Of a DNA stretch of 64,000 nucleotides, positions 26,772 through 35,127 are shown one piece after another. The DNA lies in assembly GCA_025357755.1 (NCBI GenBank), contig JANXOP010000121.1:24751-88750 (forward strand). The letters run 5' to 3'. A model generated the notes under the pieces. That model searched no databases and was not told where the DNA came from. It saw only the letters and a list, made by a program, of their open reading frames with translations. Position 1 is the stretch's first letter. Each line of letters starts with the position of its first letter. Origin of the DNA: Kofleriaceae bacterium. GTDB lineage: Bacteria; Myxococcota_A; Polyangia; Haliangiales; Haliangiaceae. Made by a program: the position numbers and the translations under genes.

Positions 26772-27656
26772 TCACGCGAAGTAGTTCGCCGCGAGGTCTT
26801 CGAGCAGCCCCGGTTGGCCAGGTACCCATCCGGTTAGCTCGCGCGTGAGGGTGTTCGAGACCGGCGAATCGATCCCGAGGAACATCGCGAGAAACCCGAA
26901 GTGAGCTGGCGCTTCTTCGGGTGTGATCGCCTTGACCGGCACGCCGAGACCCTTGCCGATCACCTCGGCGACCTCGCGCAGCGGCACACCTTCCTCGGCG
27001 ACCGCGTGGAGGTTGGTCTTTCCCGCTGGCGCCCGCTCGAGCCCGAGGCGCACGACCTTCGCGGCATCGAGGCGATGAACCGCGGGCCACCGTTGCGAGC
27101 CATCGCCGATGTACGCGGAGCATCCTTTCTCGCGTGCGGTGTTGACGAGGATGCCCATGAAGCCGTGATCGCCACGCCCGTGGGTCGTCGGCGCGAACCG
27201 CGAGAACACGACGCGCACGCCCTGCTGCGCGAGCCCGGTCGCGATCGCCATGCTGGCCATGCGCGGCGATTTAAAGGTGGATTCGTCGTGCTCCGTGCCG
27301 GCCCGGCCCGATGCCAGGCCGAGCACGCCCGAGGCGAGGACCAGGGGCTTGTGGCTGCCCTCGAGCGCAGCGCCGAGCGTCTCGAGCGCCTTCGCTTCGG
27401 CTGCCACCGAGGCCCCGAAGTTCGCCCAGTCGTGCGTGAAGGCGAGATGAATCACGCCGTCGGCCTGCATCGCACCGGCGCGCAAGCTCTCGAGATCCGC
27501 GAGCTCGCCGCGATGGACCTCGGCGCCTGCTGCGGTCAGCGCCGCTGCCGAGGCATCGCTCCGCGCGAGCCCGAGGACCTGGTGGCCCGCCGAGACGAGC
27601 TCGGGAACCACAGCCGAACCGATGAAGCCGGATCCACCTGTGATGAAGACGCGCAT
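26772..27656 (-). CDS. NAD-dependent epimerase/dehydratase-like (extended SDR) protein
   Basis: A 294-residue cytosolic protein with TGGSGFIGSAVVPELV at residues 5-20 (extended or atypical SDR Rossmann motif), GVIHLAF, and later SMAIATGLAQQGVRVVFSRF. The usual YxxxK is not obvious, so it may be an atypical SDR reductase. The start at 27656 is chosen for AGGAG seven bases upstream. Between it and the divergent TetR gene lie two operator-like repeats, so expression is very likely repressed by that regulator and induced by a small molecule. This SDR-TetR pair is a common stress or detoxification arrangement. Confidence 0.88.
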   Translation of the reverse strand: MRVFITGGSGFIGSAVVPELVSAGHQVLGLARSDASAAALTAAGAEVHRGELADLESLRAGAMQADGVIHLAFTHDWANFGASVAAEAKALETLGAALEGSHKPLVLASGVLGLASGRAGTEHDESTFKSPRMASMAIATGLAQQGVRVVFSRFAPTTHGRGDHGFMGILVNTAREKGCSAYIGDGSQRWPAVHRLDAAKVVRLGLERAPAGKTNLHAVAEEGVPLREVAEVIGKGLGVPVKAITPEEAPAHFGFLAMFLGIDSPVSNTLTRELTGWVPGQPGLLEDLAANYFA

Positions 27657-27670
27657 GAGTTTCTCCTGAG

Positions 27671-27719
27671 TGATGTCAGTTACTGACTTCATACGTACCA
27701 CCTGATGTCAGTCACTGCA
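27671..27719. promoter_or_regulatory. Two operator repeats between the epimerase and its TetR regulator
   Basis: TGATGTCAGTTACTGAC (27671-27687) and TGATGTCAGTCACTGCA (27703-27719) are near-identical direct copies. The first contains the palindrome GTCAGT-T-ACTGAC. They lie between the two start codons and overlap the likely promoter for each gene. Confidence 0.7.
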
Positions 27720-27737
27720 ATGACTTTACGGATCGCG

Positions 27738-27743
27738 TACAAT
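27738..27743 (+). promoter_or_regulatory. -10 element TACAAT of the tetR gene
   Basis: TACAAT ends seven bases before GTG at 27751, so the transcript should begin at about the start codon. The second operator copy overlaps where the -35 region would lie. Confidence 0.5.
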
Positions 27744-27750
27744 CGTCGGC

Positions 27751-28350
27751 GTGACGCGATGGAAGCCCGATGCACGCGGCCGGCTCGTGAAAGCCGCGCT
27801 CGAGCTGTTTCGCGAGCAAGGCTTCGATGCGACCACCGTGGCGCAGATCGCCGAGCGCGCAGGGCTGACCGAGCGAACGTTCTTTCGCTACTACGCCGAC
27901 AAGCGCGAGGTGCTGTTCTGGGGCGGTCACCTCCTCCAGGCGATGATGACCGACGCGGTCGCGAAGGCGCCGCCGGCGTTCGGTCCGATGGCGGCGATCG
28001 GCCACGCGCTCACGACCGCCGCCCTTGCCGCGCCCTGGCAGGTCGAGGCCTCGCGCGAGCGCCACGCGGTGATCGACGCGCATCCCGAGCTGCGCGAGCG
28101 CGAGCTGCTCAAGCTCGCCGCGCTCGGCGCCGCGCTCGCGCGAACGCTACACGCCCGCGGTGTGAAGGAACCCGCCGCGAGCCTCGCCGCCGAAGCGGGC
28201 ATCGCGGTGTTCAAGATCGGCTTCGAGCGCTGGATCAGCGCCGCGAAGCCCAAGCCGATCGTCCACTACATGCACGAGGGCCTCGCCGAATTGCAGGCGG
28301 TCGTGGGCGGAATCAGCAAACCCAAAGCGCGGAGCAAGGCCGCGCGCTAG
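27751..28350 (+). CDS. TetR/AcrR-family transcriptional regulator
   Basis: A 199-residue DNA-binding repressor. The N-terminal helix-turn-helix is at about 10-55: AALELFREQGFDATTVAQIA, then ERAGLTERTFFRYYADKREV. The C-terminal ligand domain is helical and Ala-rich. The GTG start has TACAAT seven bases before it and no Shine-Dalgarno. Two operator repeats in the upstream gap indicate autoregulation and control of the divergent epimerase gene, perhaps also the MDR gene after it. The inducer is unknown. Confidence 0.93.
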   Translation: MTRWKPDARGRLVKAALELFREQGFDATTVAQIAERAGLTERTFFRYYADKREVLFWGGHLLQAMMTDAVAKAPPAFGPMAAIGHALTTAALAAPWQVEASRERHAVIDAHPELRERELLKLAALGAALARTLHARGVKEPAASLAAEAGIAVFKIGFERWISAAKPKPIVHYMHEGLAELQAVVGGISKPKARSKAAR

Positions 28351-28374
28351 CTCCTGCGCTATCTTCACCGCTCG

Positions 28375-28629
28375 ATGGCGAAGCGCTACCCGTGCCGATG
28401 TTGTGGCTTTCTCACGCTCGATGACGAACCGAAAGGCACGTACGAGGTCTGCCTCGTCTGCTTCTGGGAAGACGACCCGAGCCAGAGCGCGGATCCCAAC
28501 TCCGCCGGCGGCGCGAACACCGTGTCGTTGAACACCGCGAAGAAGAACTACGCCGAGTTCGGCGCGTCCGAGAAGGGCTTCATCGCGGATGTTCGCAAGC
28601 CGCTGCCCGAAGAAATCCCGGCGCCGTGA
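28375..28629 (+). CDS. CPCC-type cysteine-rich small protein
   Basis: An 84-residue protein with YPCRCCGFLTL (Cys7, Cys9, Cys10) and, 16 residues on, CLVCFWEDD (Cys26, Cys29), the two halves of the CPCC zinc-binding family (here CRCC replaces CPCC). Family members are small, cytosolic and of unknown function, often next to toxin-immunity or phage-type genes. A TATCTT hexamer ends nine bases before ATG. It is convergent with the Fic gene. Confidence 0.85.
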   Translation: MAKRYPCRCCGFLTLDDEPKGTYEVCLVCFWEDDPSQSADPNSAGGANTVSLNTAKKNYAEFGASEKGFIADVRKPLPEEIPAP

Positions 28630-28649
28630 CAATGGCCGCCGCAGCGACG

Positions 28650-29852
28650 TCAGCGGTCTTCGAGCTCCGTACCGGCGCGTAGCCGATCGAGATACTTCTT
28701 GTACGCGAAGGTTCGATCGCGACGCTTGCCGCTGGTCTCGACGAGCACGCCAACGCTCTCCAGGTGCAGCACGGCCTTGCCAGCCGTGGGCTTGGTCGTC
28801 TCCAAGAGCTTCACGACGCCGGTGATCGTGATCACCGGATGGACAGGGAGTTGCTCGAGGAGTCGAGCAGCGATCACCGACGCTCCTGAAGCCGCAAGGA
28901 CACGTTCGCGATCGTTGCTTACCAGTGTGAACACGTCGCGCGCAGTCGTGACGGCCTCGTCGGCGATCGTGGCAACGCCTTCGAGGAAGAAGTCTGTCCA
29001 TGCCTCCCAGTCGCCGTTGTCGCGAACCTGGCCGAGCAGCCGGTAGTACTCGGCCCGATGCCGCTTGAAGTAGAGGCTCAAGTACAGGAGCGGCGCCGAT
29101 AGTTGCTTCCAGTGCTCGAGTAAGAGCGTGATCAGGAGGCGTCCGATGCGGCCGTTGCCATCGAGGTACGGGTGAATCGTCTCGAACTGCACGTGGGCCA
29201 AGCCGATCCGTACGAGCGGAGGCAACGTGTCGTCGGCATGCAGATACCTCTCGAGCTCGCCGAGCAGTGCTGGCACTACTTCTGGAGGTGGAGGGACGAA
29301 CGCAGCGTTACCGGGTCGAGTTCCGCCGATCCAGTTCTGGCTTCGCCTCACCTCGCCCGGTTGCCTGTTGGCGCCCCGCGCGCCACGCAGTAGCCGGCGA
29401 TGCGCCTCGTGGAACAGACGCATCGACAACGGCAGGCCCTTCGGGCTCCCGAGTTGTCTGCGGGTGTACTTCAGAGCGTCGAGATAGTTGCAGACCTCAC
29501 GAACGTCTTCGTCCGGTTTGCGATCCTGTGTCTCCGCTTCGTACTCGAGAAGATCGACCAGCGTCGCTTGCGTGCCCTCGATCTGCGACGAGATGACCGC
29601 CTCTTTGCGGACGAACGCGTAGATGAACCAATCGAGCGAGGGAACCATCTCTCCGGCAACCTCGAGTCGCGCCAAGCCGCGTTCGGCGCGCGCCAACAGA
29701 GCTACACGTCTCTCATCGAGTTCGAGCGGCGGTATGCGAGGTGGAAGAGGGAACGGGACGAATGCCGAAACTTGTTCGCCGCCGATGGTCCGAACGTCAC
29801 GCCGTCCGGTCACGCGGGCTGCTGCTGTTGCTCGTAAAGGTTGCTTGACCAT
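28650..29852 (-). CDS. Fic-family AMPylase (class II, self-inhibited) with C-terminal winged helix
   Basis: A 400-residue protein expected to transfer AMP or another nucleotide part to target hydroxyls. The active motif HPYLDGNGRIGR is at 227-238. The inhibitory helix motif S/T-x3-E-G/N is met by SSQIEG at 88-93, so it is class II, with the inhibitor in the N-terminal part of the same chain. Residues 325-390 (VITITGVVKLLETTKPTAGK) form a winged helix-turn-helix, so it may bind its own promoter, where several palindromes lie. The target is unknown. Local base composition is less GC-rich just upstream, which may mark recent arrival. It may act as a toxin or in regulation. Confidence 0.92.
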   Translation of the reverse strand: MVKQPLRATAAARVTGRRDVRTIGGEQVSAFVPFPLPPRIPPLELDERRVALLARAERGLARLEVAGEMVPSLDWFIYAFVRKEAVISSQIEGTQATLVDLLEYEAETQDRKPDEDVREVCNYLDALKYTRRQLGSPKGLPLSMRLFHEAHRRLLRGARGANRQPGEVRRSQNWIGGTRPGNAAFVPPPPEVVPALLGELERYLHADDTLPPLVRIGLAHVQFETIHPYLDGNGRIGRLLITLLLEHWKQLSAPLLYLSLYFKRHRAEYYRLLGQVRDNGDWEAWTDFFLEGVATIADEAVTTARDVFTLVSNDRERVLAASGASVIAARLLEQLPVHPVITITGVVKLLETTKPTAGKAVLHLESVGVLVETSGKRRDRTFAYKKYLDRLRAGTELEDR

Positions 29853-29875
29853 CCCTGGCTACTAGTAAAGCATCC

Positions 29876-29909
29876 TTTCCTAAGAACGACGCGTAGGAAA
29901 GCTAGCTTT
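29876..29909. promoter_or_regulatory. Nested palindromes upstream of fic
   Basis: TTTCCTA (29876-29882) and TAGGAAA (29894-29900) form a 7-11-7 palindrome, which runs into the perfect 12-base palindrome AAAGCTAGCTTT (29898-29909). They lie 24-57 bases before the fic start in an A/T-rich stretch. They are candidate operators, possibly for the winged helix of Fic itself. Confidence 0.5.
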
Positions 29910-29955
29910 TCTAGTCCCGCGATCGCGGCTTCGGCTCGACTCGGGCGCAGGAGAC

Positions 29956-30360
29956 TTATTGCGGGATCGCCCGAGCCGAAACGCCGATCCGACGTTTGAG
30001 CTCCTCGACGATGAAGCTCGATTCGTCCTCGTCGATTTCAGACCAACGGGGATATGCGAGAAGGGTGAGGTCGGTGCCGTTGCGGAGCACCGCCCGGACT
30101 CGCCCGAAATCCATTCCAATCTCTCCGATCTCCTCGATCGGCACGCGGCAGGAGCGCAACCACGGTAGGGGACCATGCTCGATCGACAAGGTGCGATCGC
30201 GGACCGAGATCGTCGTGCGATCCACGACGTTCAGCAGTGGGATGTAGAATATGAGCACCAGCCAGATCAAGAACGGCCAGGCCCCGGCGACCTTGCCACT
30301 CGAGACGAGCACGAGCACCACGAGCACGATTACCGTGACCGACAACGCAAGTATAGACAC
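29956..30360 (-). CDS. Small membrane protein with a cytosolic PH-like tail
   Basis: A 134-residue protein with two membrane helices (about 2-20 and 26-46). A soluble part follows, with VVDRTTISVRDRTLSIEHGP and later alternating strands, then EDESSFIVEELKRRIG. The layout resembles small bacterial PH-domain membrane proteins, but the family is not certain. The start is GTG at 30360, without a Shine-Dalgarno or a close -10 hexamer. It stands between the Fic gene and the nucleotidyltransferase pair, all on the minus strand. Composition is more balanced than that of its neighbours. Confidence 0.6.
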   Translation of the reverse strand: MSILALSVTVIVLVVLVLVSSGKVAGAWPFLIWLVLIFYIPLLNVVDRTTISVRDRTLSIEHGPLPWLRSCRVPIEEIGEIGMDFGRVRAVLRNGTDLTLLAYPRWSEIDEDESSFIVEELKRRIGVSARAIPQ

Positions 30361-30396
30361 GGACTGATTCAGGCCAAAGACGCGCCTCTGCCCGCC

Positions 30397-30471
30397 CTAG
30401 CGCCGCACGATCGTGAAATCAGTCGCGCCATTTTCGGTCACGGTGATCGAGGCGGGAGGATCGCTCGTCAT
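30397..30471 (-). other. Tiny open frame in the 200-base gap, possible gene remnant
   Basis: An ATG at 30471 opens 24 codons (beginning MTSDPPASITVTENGATDFT) with the codon bias of real genes, then TAG. There is no Shine-Dalgarno. It may be the stump of a lost gene or chance. The rest of 30361-30562 shows nothing recognisable. Confidence 0.15.
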
Positions 30472-30562
30472 GCGTTTATTGAACCATACGCAGACAGACG
30501 CTTCCTAGCCGCATCGAGTTCTATCGTGGCACATCAAGTACGCCGCATGGACCAGGCGGCGC

Positions 30563-31345
30563 TCAGTCCCAGTGAGTGCGGCGCACGTCGCGCAGCCACG
30601 TATCGATCGCGGCCACGGCCTCGGGCGGAGGATCTAGTGGCAGCACCGACGCCGGCCACGCCTTCTCGACGCTCGAGATCGCCGCGCCCAGCCGCGCATG
30701 CCACGCCTCCGCGTGCGCGGGCTCGAGCTGCTGCTGCTCGCCTGCGCGCTTGATCGCGAGCAGCTCGCTGATCTCCGCGGGGAGATACTCGCCGAGCCTC
30801 GAGACATCCGTCTCCATCACTCCGCGCAACATCAAGCTGCAACCGGTCGCGGCCGTGCGCAACACGTAGAGCGCGCGCTTCGCGGTCGCCTTGGTCTCGA
30901 ACGCGCGCAGCTGGCTCGTCGCGAAGCCCGCGTAGTGCTTCGCCACGCGCCGGGAGAGCGCCGCCTGGATCAGCGGGCGCAGCGTCGCGAGCAGCGGCAG
31001 ATCACCACCGAGCGCGAGCTCGCCCAAGATGCGTTCGAGGTAGTTGCCGTTGCCCTTGAGGCACGCGCGCAGCACCGGCGAGAGCTCGTTCGAGCTGTAG
31101 TCGAGCTCGACGCCCTCGCGGATCTCGATGCGATCCTCGGGCTCGCTCGGCAGATCGAGCCCGACCAGCGCCCGGGTCGGCGCGATGTGGATGCACTTGA
31201 GATCGAGATCGCTATCGGGCGAAGGAAAGCCGTACGCGTGCGCACCCGAGAGATAGATCACGAGGTGATGGCGCTCGGCACAGCGCTCGTCGATGAACGT
31301 GCGCGCGACCACTTGCTGCGCGACCGTCAGGACATCCCAGCGCAT
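30563..31345 (-). CDS. Nucleotidyltransferase-domain protein (second of a tandem pair)
   Basis: A 260-residue protein with the polymerase-beta-type motif: SGAHAYGFPSPDSDLDLK at 33-50, in which G-S/A-x-AYG is followed by Asp44, Asp46 and Asp48 as metal ligands. The C-terminal part is helical. The start at 31345, five bases after the stop of the upstream gene, gives the motif its usual place; a longer reading would overlap that gene. It belongs to the same broad superfamily as the upstream gene (COG3541/YcgL-like) but the two are diverged. Some members occur with RNA-repair genes. The substrate is unknown. Confidence 0.82.
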   Translation of the reverse strand: MRWDVLTVAQQVVARTFIDERCAERHHLVIYLSGAHAYGFPSPDSDLDLKCIHIAPTRALVGLDLPSEPEDRIEIREGVELDYSSNELSPVLRACLKGNGNYLERILGELALGGDLPLLATLRPLIQAALSRRVAKHYAGFATSQLRAFETKATAKRALYVLRTAATGCSLMLRGVMETDVSRLGEYLPAEISELLAIKRAGEQQQLEPAHAEAWHARLGAAISSVEKAWPASVLPLDPPPEAVAAIDTWLRDVRRTHWD

Positions 31346-31350
31346 CCCGG

Positions 31351-32583
31351 TCACTCGTCGTCGTAGCGCGCTTCGGGTGGCTCGGGAGCCTGCTCGCCCC
31401 ACGGCCCTTGCTGGATCGAGCACCAGCGGCGCGCGGATTCGGCGCGCGCTTCGCGGAGCACGCGATCGGCCGTGGCGACATCCGGGCGCTTCGGCAGCGG
31501 GCTCTTCGCACGTGCGGCCTCGAGCTTGGGGGTCATCTCGTTCGCGAGCTCCATGACCTCGGTCATCGCGAGCTCACCGCCCTTGATCGCGAGCAGCATC
31601 GGCCGCAGCGCCTCGGAGCTACGCACCTCGGGGGGCTCGCCCGAGAGCCAGCGGATCGCGAGATCGAGCAGACGGATCAGGTTGTACGCATTCTTGGGGC
31701 GCAGATCGCGCGGCACCGGCAGATCGTGCTTCGCGGCAACGCGGAGCGAGACCCAATCGGCCGCCGCGATGTGCCCTTGATCGTACATCGACCGATACAA
31801 CTGCTTGAGGTAGTCGCGCGCGCGCAGCACGGCATCGCGCCGCGTGGGGGCCTCGACATGCGCCGCATCCGCGAGCCGCTCGGCGGTCTCGTCGATCCCG
31901 AGAGACGGGTTCTCTTGCAACCATCCGATCACGGTCGCGCGATGGTCCGCGAGGCGCTGGTTGTGCTCGAGACGATCGAGCTGCGAGAGCGCGTAGCGAC
32001 CGAAGCTGCCGTAGATCTCCTGCGAAAGGAACCCGGCGCGCATCGCGACGAACGGCGCACCGATCGGATCGATCACGCGTGGCTGGGCGAACAACATCTC
32101 GAGCGTGTTCGGATCGGCGCGGAGCGCCTGGCGGATCGCCTTCCCGATCTCCCAGTACTGCTGCGATCCGTCGGCGGAGATCAGATCGAGCGGCGCATCG
32201 ACGAGGCCCGTGACCCACGGGAGCGGGAGGACGAACACGCCGCGGTGATCCTCGTCGGAGGATTCGTTGGCGACGCCCCACGCGCGCGAGCCAACGACCG
32301 TATCGATCGCGACGCACGGATGGAGCTCGTCCCACGCCGCCGCGCGGCGCTGCGCGTAACGCACGATGCCGAGCTTGCGCGGCGCGACCTCGACGCGGAG
32401 GTAGGTCGCGCGGCTGTCATCGAGAAACGCGACCTCGACGCGTTCACCGTCGAGCTTGGTCACCCGGGCGTACGCACCTTGGGTCCGGTTGTCGCGATCG
32501 ACGAGCGTGGTGACTTCCGTACCGATCGGGAGGGGCACCGTCGCGGGATCGATGTCGGCGAAGGCTCCGAGGCGAAGCGTCAT
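31351..32583 (-). CDS. Nucleotidyltransferase-domain protein, YcgL/COG3541-like (first of a tandem pair)
   Basis: A 410-residue protein. Residues 1-70 form a beta-rich extra domain (IGTEVTTLVDRDNRTQGAYA, then a VAFLDDS strand). The nucleotidyltransferase motif VVGSRAWGVANESSDEDHRG lies at 96-115, with Asp110 and Asp112 as probable metal ligands. A long helical part follows. The start at 32583 is favoured because a TACGCT hexamer ends six bases upstream and because reading further would enter the divergent gene. It is followed after five bases by a second nucleotidyltransferase, so the two probably act together; the target may be a nucleotide or RNA end, as in related RNA-repair clusters. Confidence 0.82.
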   Translation of the reverse strand: MTLRLGAFADIDPATVPLPIGTEVTTLVDRDNRTQGAYARVTKLDGERVEVAFLDDSRATYLRVEVAPRKLGIVRYAQRRAAAWDELHPCVAIDTVVGSRAWGVANESSDEDHRGVFVLPLPWVTGLVDAPLDLISADGSQQYWEIGKAIRQALRADPNTLEMLFAQPRVIDPIGAPFVAMRAGFLSQEIYGSFGRYALSQLDRLEHNQRLADHRATVIGWLQENPSLGIDETAERLADAAHVEAPTRRDAVLRARDYLKQLYRSMYDQGHIAAADWVSLRVAAKHDLPVPRDLRPKNAYNLIRLLDLAIRWLSGEPPEVRSSEALRPMLLAIKGGELAMTEVMELANEMTPKLEAARAKSPLPKRPDVATADRVLREARAESARRWCSIQQGPWGEQAPEPPEARYDDE

Positions 32584-32589
32584 GCCCGA

Positions 32590-32606
32590 AGCGTACGCGC
32601 TATCAT
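32590..32606. promoter_or_regulatory. Back-to-back -10 elements in a 29-base divergent gap
   Basis: Minus-strand TACGCT (32595-32590) ends six bases before the ATG of the nucleotidyltransferase. Plus-strand TATCAT (32601-32606) ends six bases before the GTG of the LRR gene. The gap leaves no room for leaders. Confidence 0.5.
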
Positions 32607-32612
32607 CTCCGG

Positions 32613-33947
32613 GTGAGCGCGGACGGCCCTGCTTTGTTACGCGCCGTGATCGAGCACCCCGATGACGTGCCGCGTCGGCTGGTCTATGCGGACCATCTCC
32701 AGCAACACGGCGATCCGCAGGGCGAGCTGATCGCGATCCAGTGTCGGCTCGCTGCGGATCCCGACGGTCCGGACCACTTCGCACTGCAAGACCGCAGCAA
32801 GGCCCTGATCGCGCAGCACGGCGCGGCGTGGGCAGCTAGGCTCGGCGACCATGTCACCAAGGTGACGTACAAGCTCGGGCTCGCTGTATCTGCGGTCACG
32901 CCGATCACCATCGGCGCACTCGACATCCTGGATCGCGCCCCGATCCGCGATCTCGGTTTCGACGATTCCACGGACGACGATCACACCGAGGTCGCACGGG
33001 CGTTCGCGCAGGATCCACGCCTCGCGCGGATCGAGCTCGTGGCGACGCGCGTCGATTGGGGCGAGGCCGGGTTCACGGCGCTGATGCGCTCGCCGTATCT
33101 AGGGAAGCTCCGCGCGCTGACCATCTCGGATCACGATGCGAAGGTCTACGCCGGTGTGGCGATCGAGCACGCGTGGCTGCCCGCACTCGAAGTGCTCTCG
33201 ATCTGCGGCGATTACGAAGGAGAGCTCGGCGATGAAGGAGTCGCAGCGCTCGCTCGCGCGCAGCTGCCAGCCTTGCGCGACCTCGGCCTCTTCAATGTCA
33301 GCTGCACCCACCAGGCGATGGAAGCGCTCGCTGCCTCGGTGACGATCACCGAGCTGCGCGGCCTGGAGCTCGGCTGGGGCTCGTACACGCCGAACCAGAT
33401 CGGACCGCGAGGTGCCTTCGCGATCGCGAATTCGCACAACTTCGCGCATACCAAGCGCCTCGGCCTCGACTTCAACCACATCACCGATGCAGGCCTCGCC
33501 TCGCTCGCGCGCTCGCCACATCTCGGCGCCGTGCGCTCGCTCTCGCTACGAGTCAACGGCATCACCGATGCCGGCCTCGAAGAGCTCGCGACGAACGCCG
33601 GCATGCCGCACCTCGAGCTGCTCGAGCTGTCCTCGAATTCCGCGATCACCGCAGCGGGCGTTGCCGCGCTCGCCACCTCGCCTCGGATGGCCACGCTCGC
33701 CTCGCTCTGGCTGCGCCAGATCGCCCTCGGGCCCGAGGCCGCGATCGCGATCGCGCGAGCACCTCACGCGGCAGCACTGCGCAGCCTGAACTTGTTAGCG
33801 TGCGCGATCGGCGATGACGGAGCGCGGGCCCTCCTCGACTCGCCTCACCTCGCCGGGCTCGCAGAGCTGCAACTGTCCGGCAACCAGATCAGCGAAAGCC
33901 TCGGAGCGGCGATCAAGCGGCGCTGGCCTGCAGCGGTCGTGCGCTGA
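32613..33947 (+). CDS. TIGR02996-domain protein with leucine-rich repeats
   Basis: A 444-residue, probably cytosolic protein. Residues 6-50 match the repeat-companion domain TIGR02996: LLRAVIEHPDD, PRRLVYADHLQQHGDPQGEL, IAIQCRL. This domain is frequent in Myxococcota and Planctomycetes. From about 150 on there are ribonuclease-inhibitor-type leucine-rich repeats, such as LRGLELGWGSYTPNQIG, TKRLGLDFNHITDAGLASLA and LRSLNLLACAIGDDGARALL. These usually bind proteins. GTG start with TATCAT six bases upstream. It is divergent from the nucleotidyltransferase pair over 29 bases. Confidence 0.9.
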   Translation: MSADGPALLRAVIEHPDDVPRRLVYADHLQQHGDPQGELIAIQCRLAADPDGPDHFALQDRSKALIAQHGAAWAARLGDHVTKVTYKLGLAVSAVTPITIGALDILDRAPIRDLGFDDSTDDDHTEVARAFAQDPRLARIELVATRVDWGEAGFTALMRSPYLGKLRALTISDHDAKVYAGVAIEHAWLPALEVLSICGDYEGELGDEGVAALARAQLPALRDLGLFNVSCTHQAMEALAASVTITELRGLELGWGSYTPNQIGPRGAFAIANSHNFAHTKRLGLDFNHITDAGLASLARSPHLGAVRSLSLRVNGITDAGLEELATNAGMPHLELLELSSNSAITAAGVAALATSPRMATLASLWLRQIALGPEAAIAIARAPHAAALRSLNLLACAIGDDGARALLDSPHLAGLAELQLSGNQISESLGAAIKRRWPAAVVR

Positions 33948-33986
33948 TTTCGTGCGACCGGAGACGGGCTCGTGGCTCGTCCACGC

Positions 33987-34607
33987 ATGAAGACGCTAGT
34001 GTTCTTGCCCGTCGTGCTCCTGGTGGCCGCGTGCGGTGGTGCCATGACCACTGGTGACGACGCAGCGCTGACCGACGGTGGCAACGGTAGCAACACCGGC
34101 TCGGGCACGCCGTCGGGCTCGACCGCGCTGTATCCGCTCGCGCTGGGCAACTCGTGGACGTACTCGGTGGCGGCGGTCGGCGGCGGTTCGATCTGCGCGG
34201 CGGGCACCCACGAGCAACACGTGGTTTCGGCGAACGCGGTTGGTAGTCGCGCCGCGTTTCAGATGACGAACTTCTGCTCGGGTGCGACGAGCACCTACGA
34301 CTACGCGCCGGGAACCAACGACGAGATCGATTTCTACTACTCGAGCCAGTGGTTGACGCTCGTCGATGGGACCCTGACCGAAGGCCACATGTGGCCCTAC
34401 TTCAACACCAGCTATCAATGGCATCGCGAGAGCGCCGTCACCGTGCCCGCAGGCACGTACGACGATTGCTGGACCGCCGTGCAAGACGTCAGCTACACGG
34501 CGTCGCTGACGTACTGCCGAGGCGTCGGCCTCGTGCGCAGCTACTCGTCGGACCTCGCTGGCTCGGGCTGGGACGCCAAGCTCGCGAGCCTATCGCTGCG
34601 CGATTGA
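33987..34607 (+). CDS. Secreted lipoprotein, unknown function
   Basis: A 206-residue lipoprotein with leader and lipobox LVAAC (Cys16), then a Gly/Ser/Thr-rich linker to about 45. The folded part begins with YPLALGNSWTYSVAAVGGG, a pattern common at the start of myxobacterial secreted beta-sandwich proteins, and contains four cysteines that may pair. A GTG at 33972 would add five residues; ATG at 33987 is preferred as it begins the leader. It follows the LRR gene by 39 bases on the same strand. The family is not recognised. Confidence 0.75.
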   Translation: MKTLVFLPVVLLVAACGGAMTTGDDAALTDGGNGSNTGSGTPSGSTALYPLALGNSWTYSVAAVGGGSICAAGTHEQHVVSANAVGSRAAFQMTNFCSGATSTYDYAPGTNDEIDFYYSSQWLTLVDGTLTEGHMWPYFNTSYQWHRESAVTVPAGTYDDCWTAVQDVSYTASLTYCRGVGLVRSYSSDLAGSGWDAKLASLSLRD

Positions 34608-34692
34608 ACTAGGTTAAACAGACCAAGAGCGCCGCGGGATCTACTTCGGAGCGCGGCGCACCACCAGGGGTGAAAATTTGTGCGGGGCGTCC

Positions 34693-35125
34693 GTCGACGA
34701 ACATCACCGGCCCCGTGGGACATCGTGCGCCGCGGTCGGACTGCGGCCGATGATGATCGCTGGTGAGCTCGCACGCAGACGTCCTGCACGCCGCGTCGCC
34801 GACGAACGTCTCAAATGCCGCGCGCATCGATGACCCGCCGCTTGTTGCGAGGCCGTGCTGCGGTCGATCGACGGTCCGAGTGACGCCGCGCCGCGCCGCG
34901 CCGCGCCGCACGTGCGATCGACGAACATCAGTGGGCCCCCGTGGGACATCGAGCGTGGTCGGACTGCGGCCGATGATGATCGCGGGGGAGCTCGCACGCA
35001 GACGCCTGCGACGGTCCGAGTGATGCCGCGCAGGAAATGCGATCGACGAACATCAATGGGCCCCCGTGGGACATCGAGCGCCGCAGTCGCGCTGCGCCCG
35101 ATGCACATCACGTCGCCGACGAACG
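34693..35125. repeat. Degenerate repeat cluster in the only long gene-free stretch
   Basis: Three copies of a unit with TCGACGAACATC and GTGGGACATCG start at 34693 (98 bases), 34917 (96 bases) and 35042 (69 bases, shortened). Linking pieces also recur: GGTCCGAGTGAYGCCGCG at 34873 and 35013, and CGTCGCCGACGAACG at 34794 and 35111. The order suggests partial duplications of a unit of about 220 bases. I see no terminal inverted repeats, transposase or conserved hairpin. The rest of 34608-35361 holds only a possible gene remnant. Confidence 0.8.
34885..34909. repeat. Five tandem GCCGC units
   Basis: Five perfect five-base units lie between the first two copies of the larger repeat. In a coding gene they would shift frame on slippage. 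Confidence 0.85.
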
Positions 35126-35127
35126 GA

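Noticed and set aside
34693..35125. CRISPR array
   Set aside because: Only three unequal copies, diverged, with irregular spacing and no cas genes.
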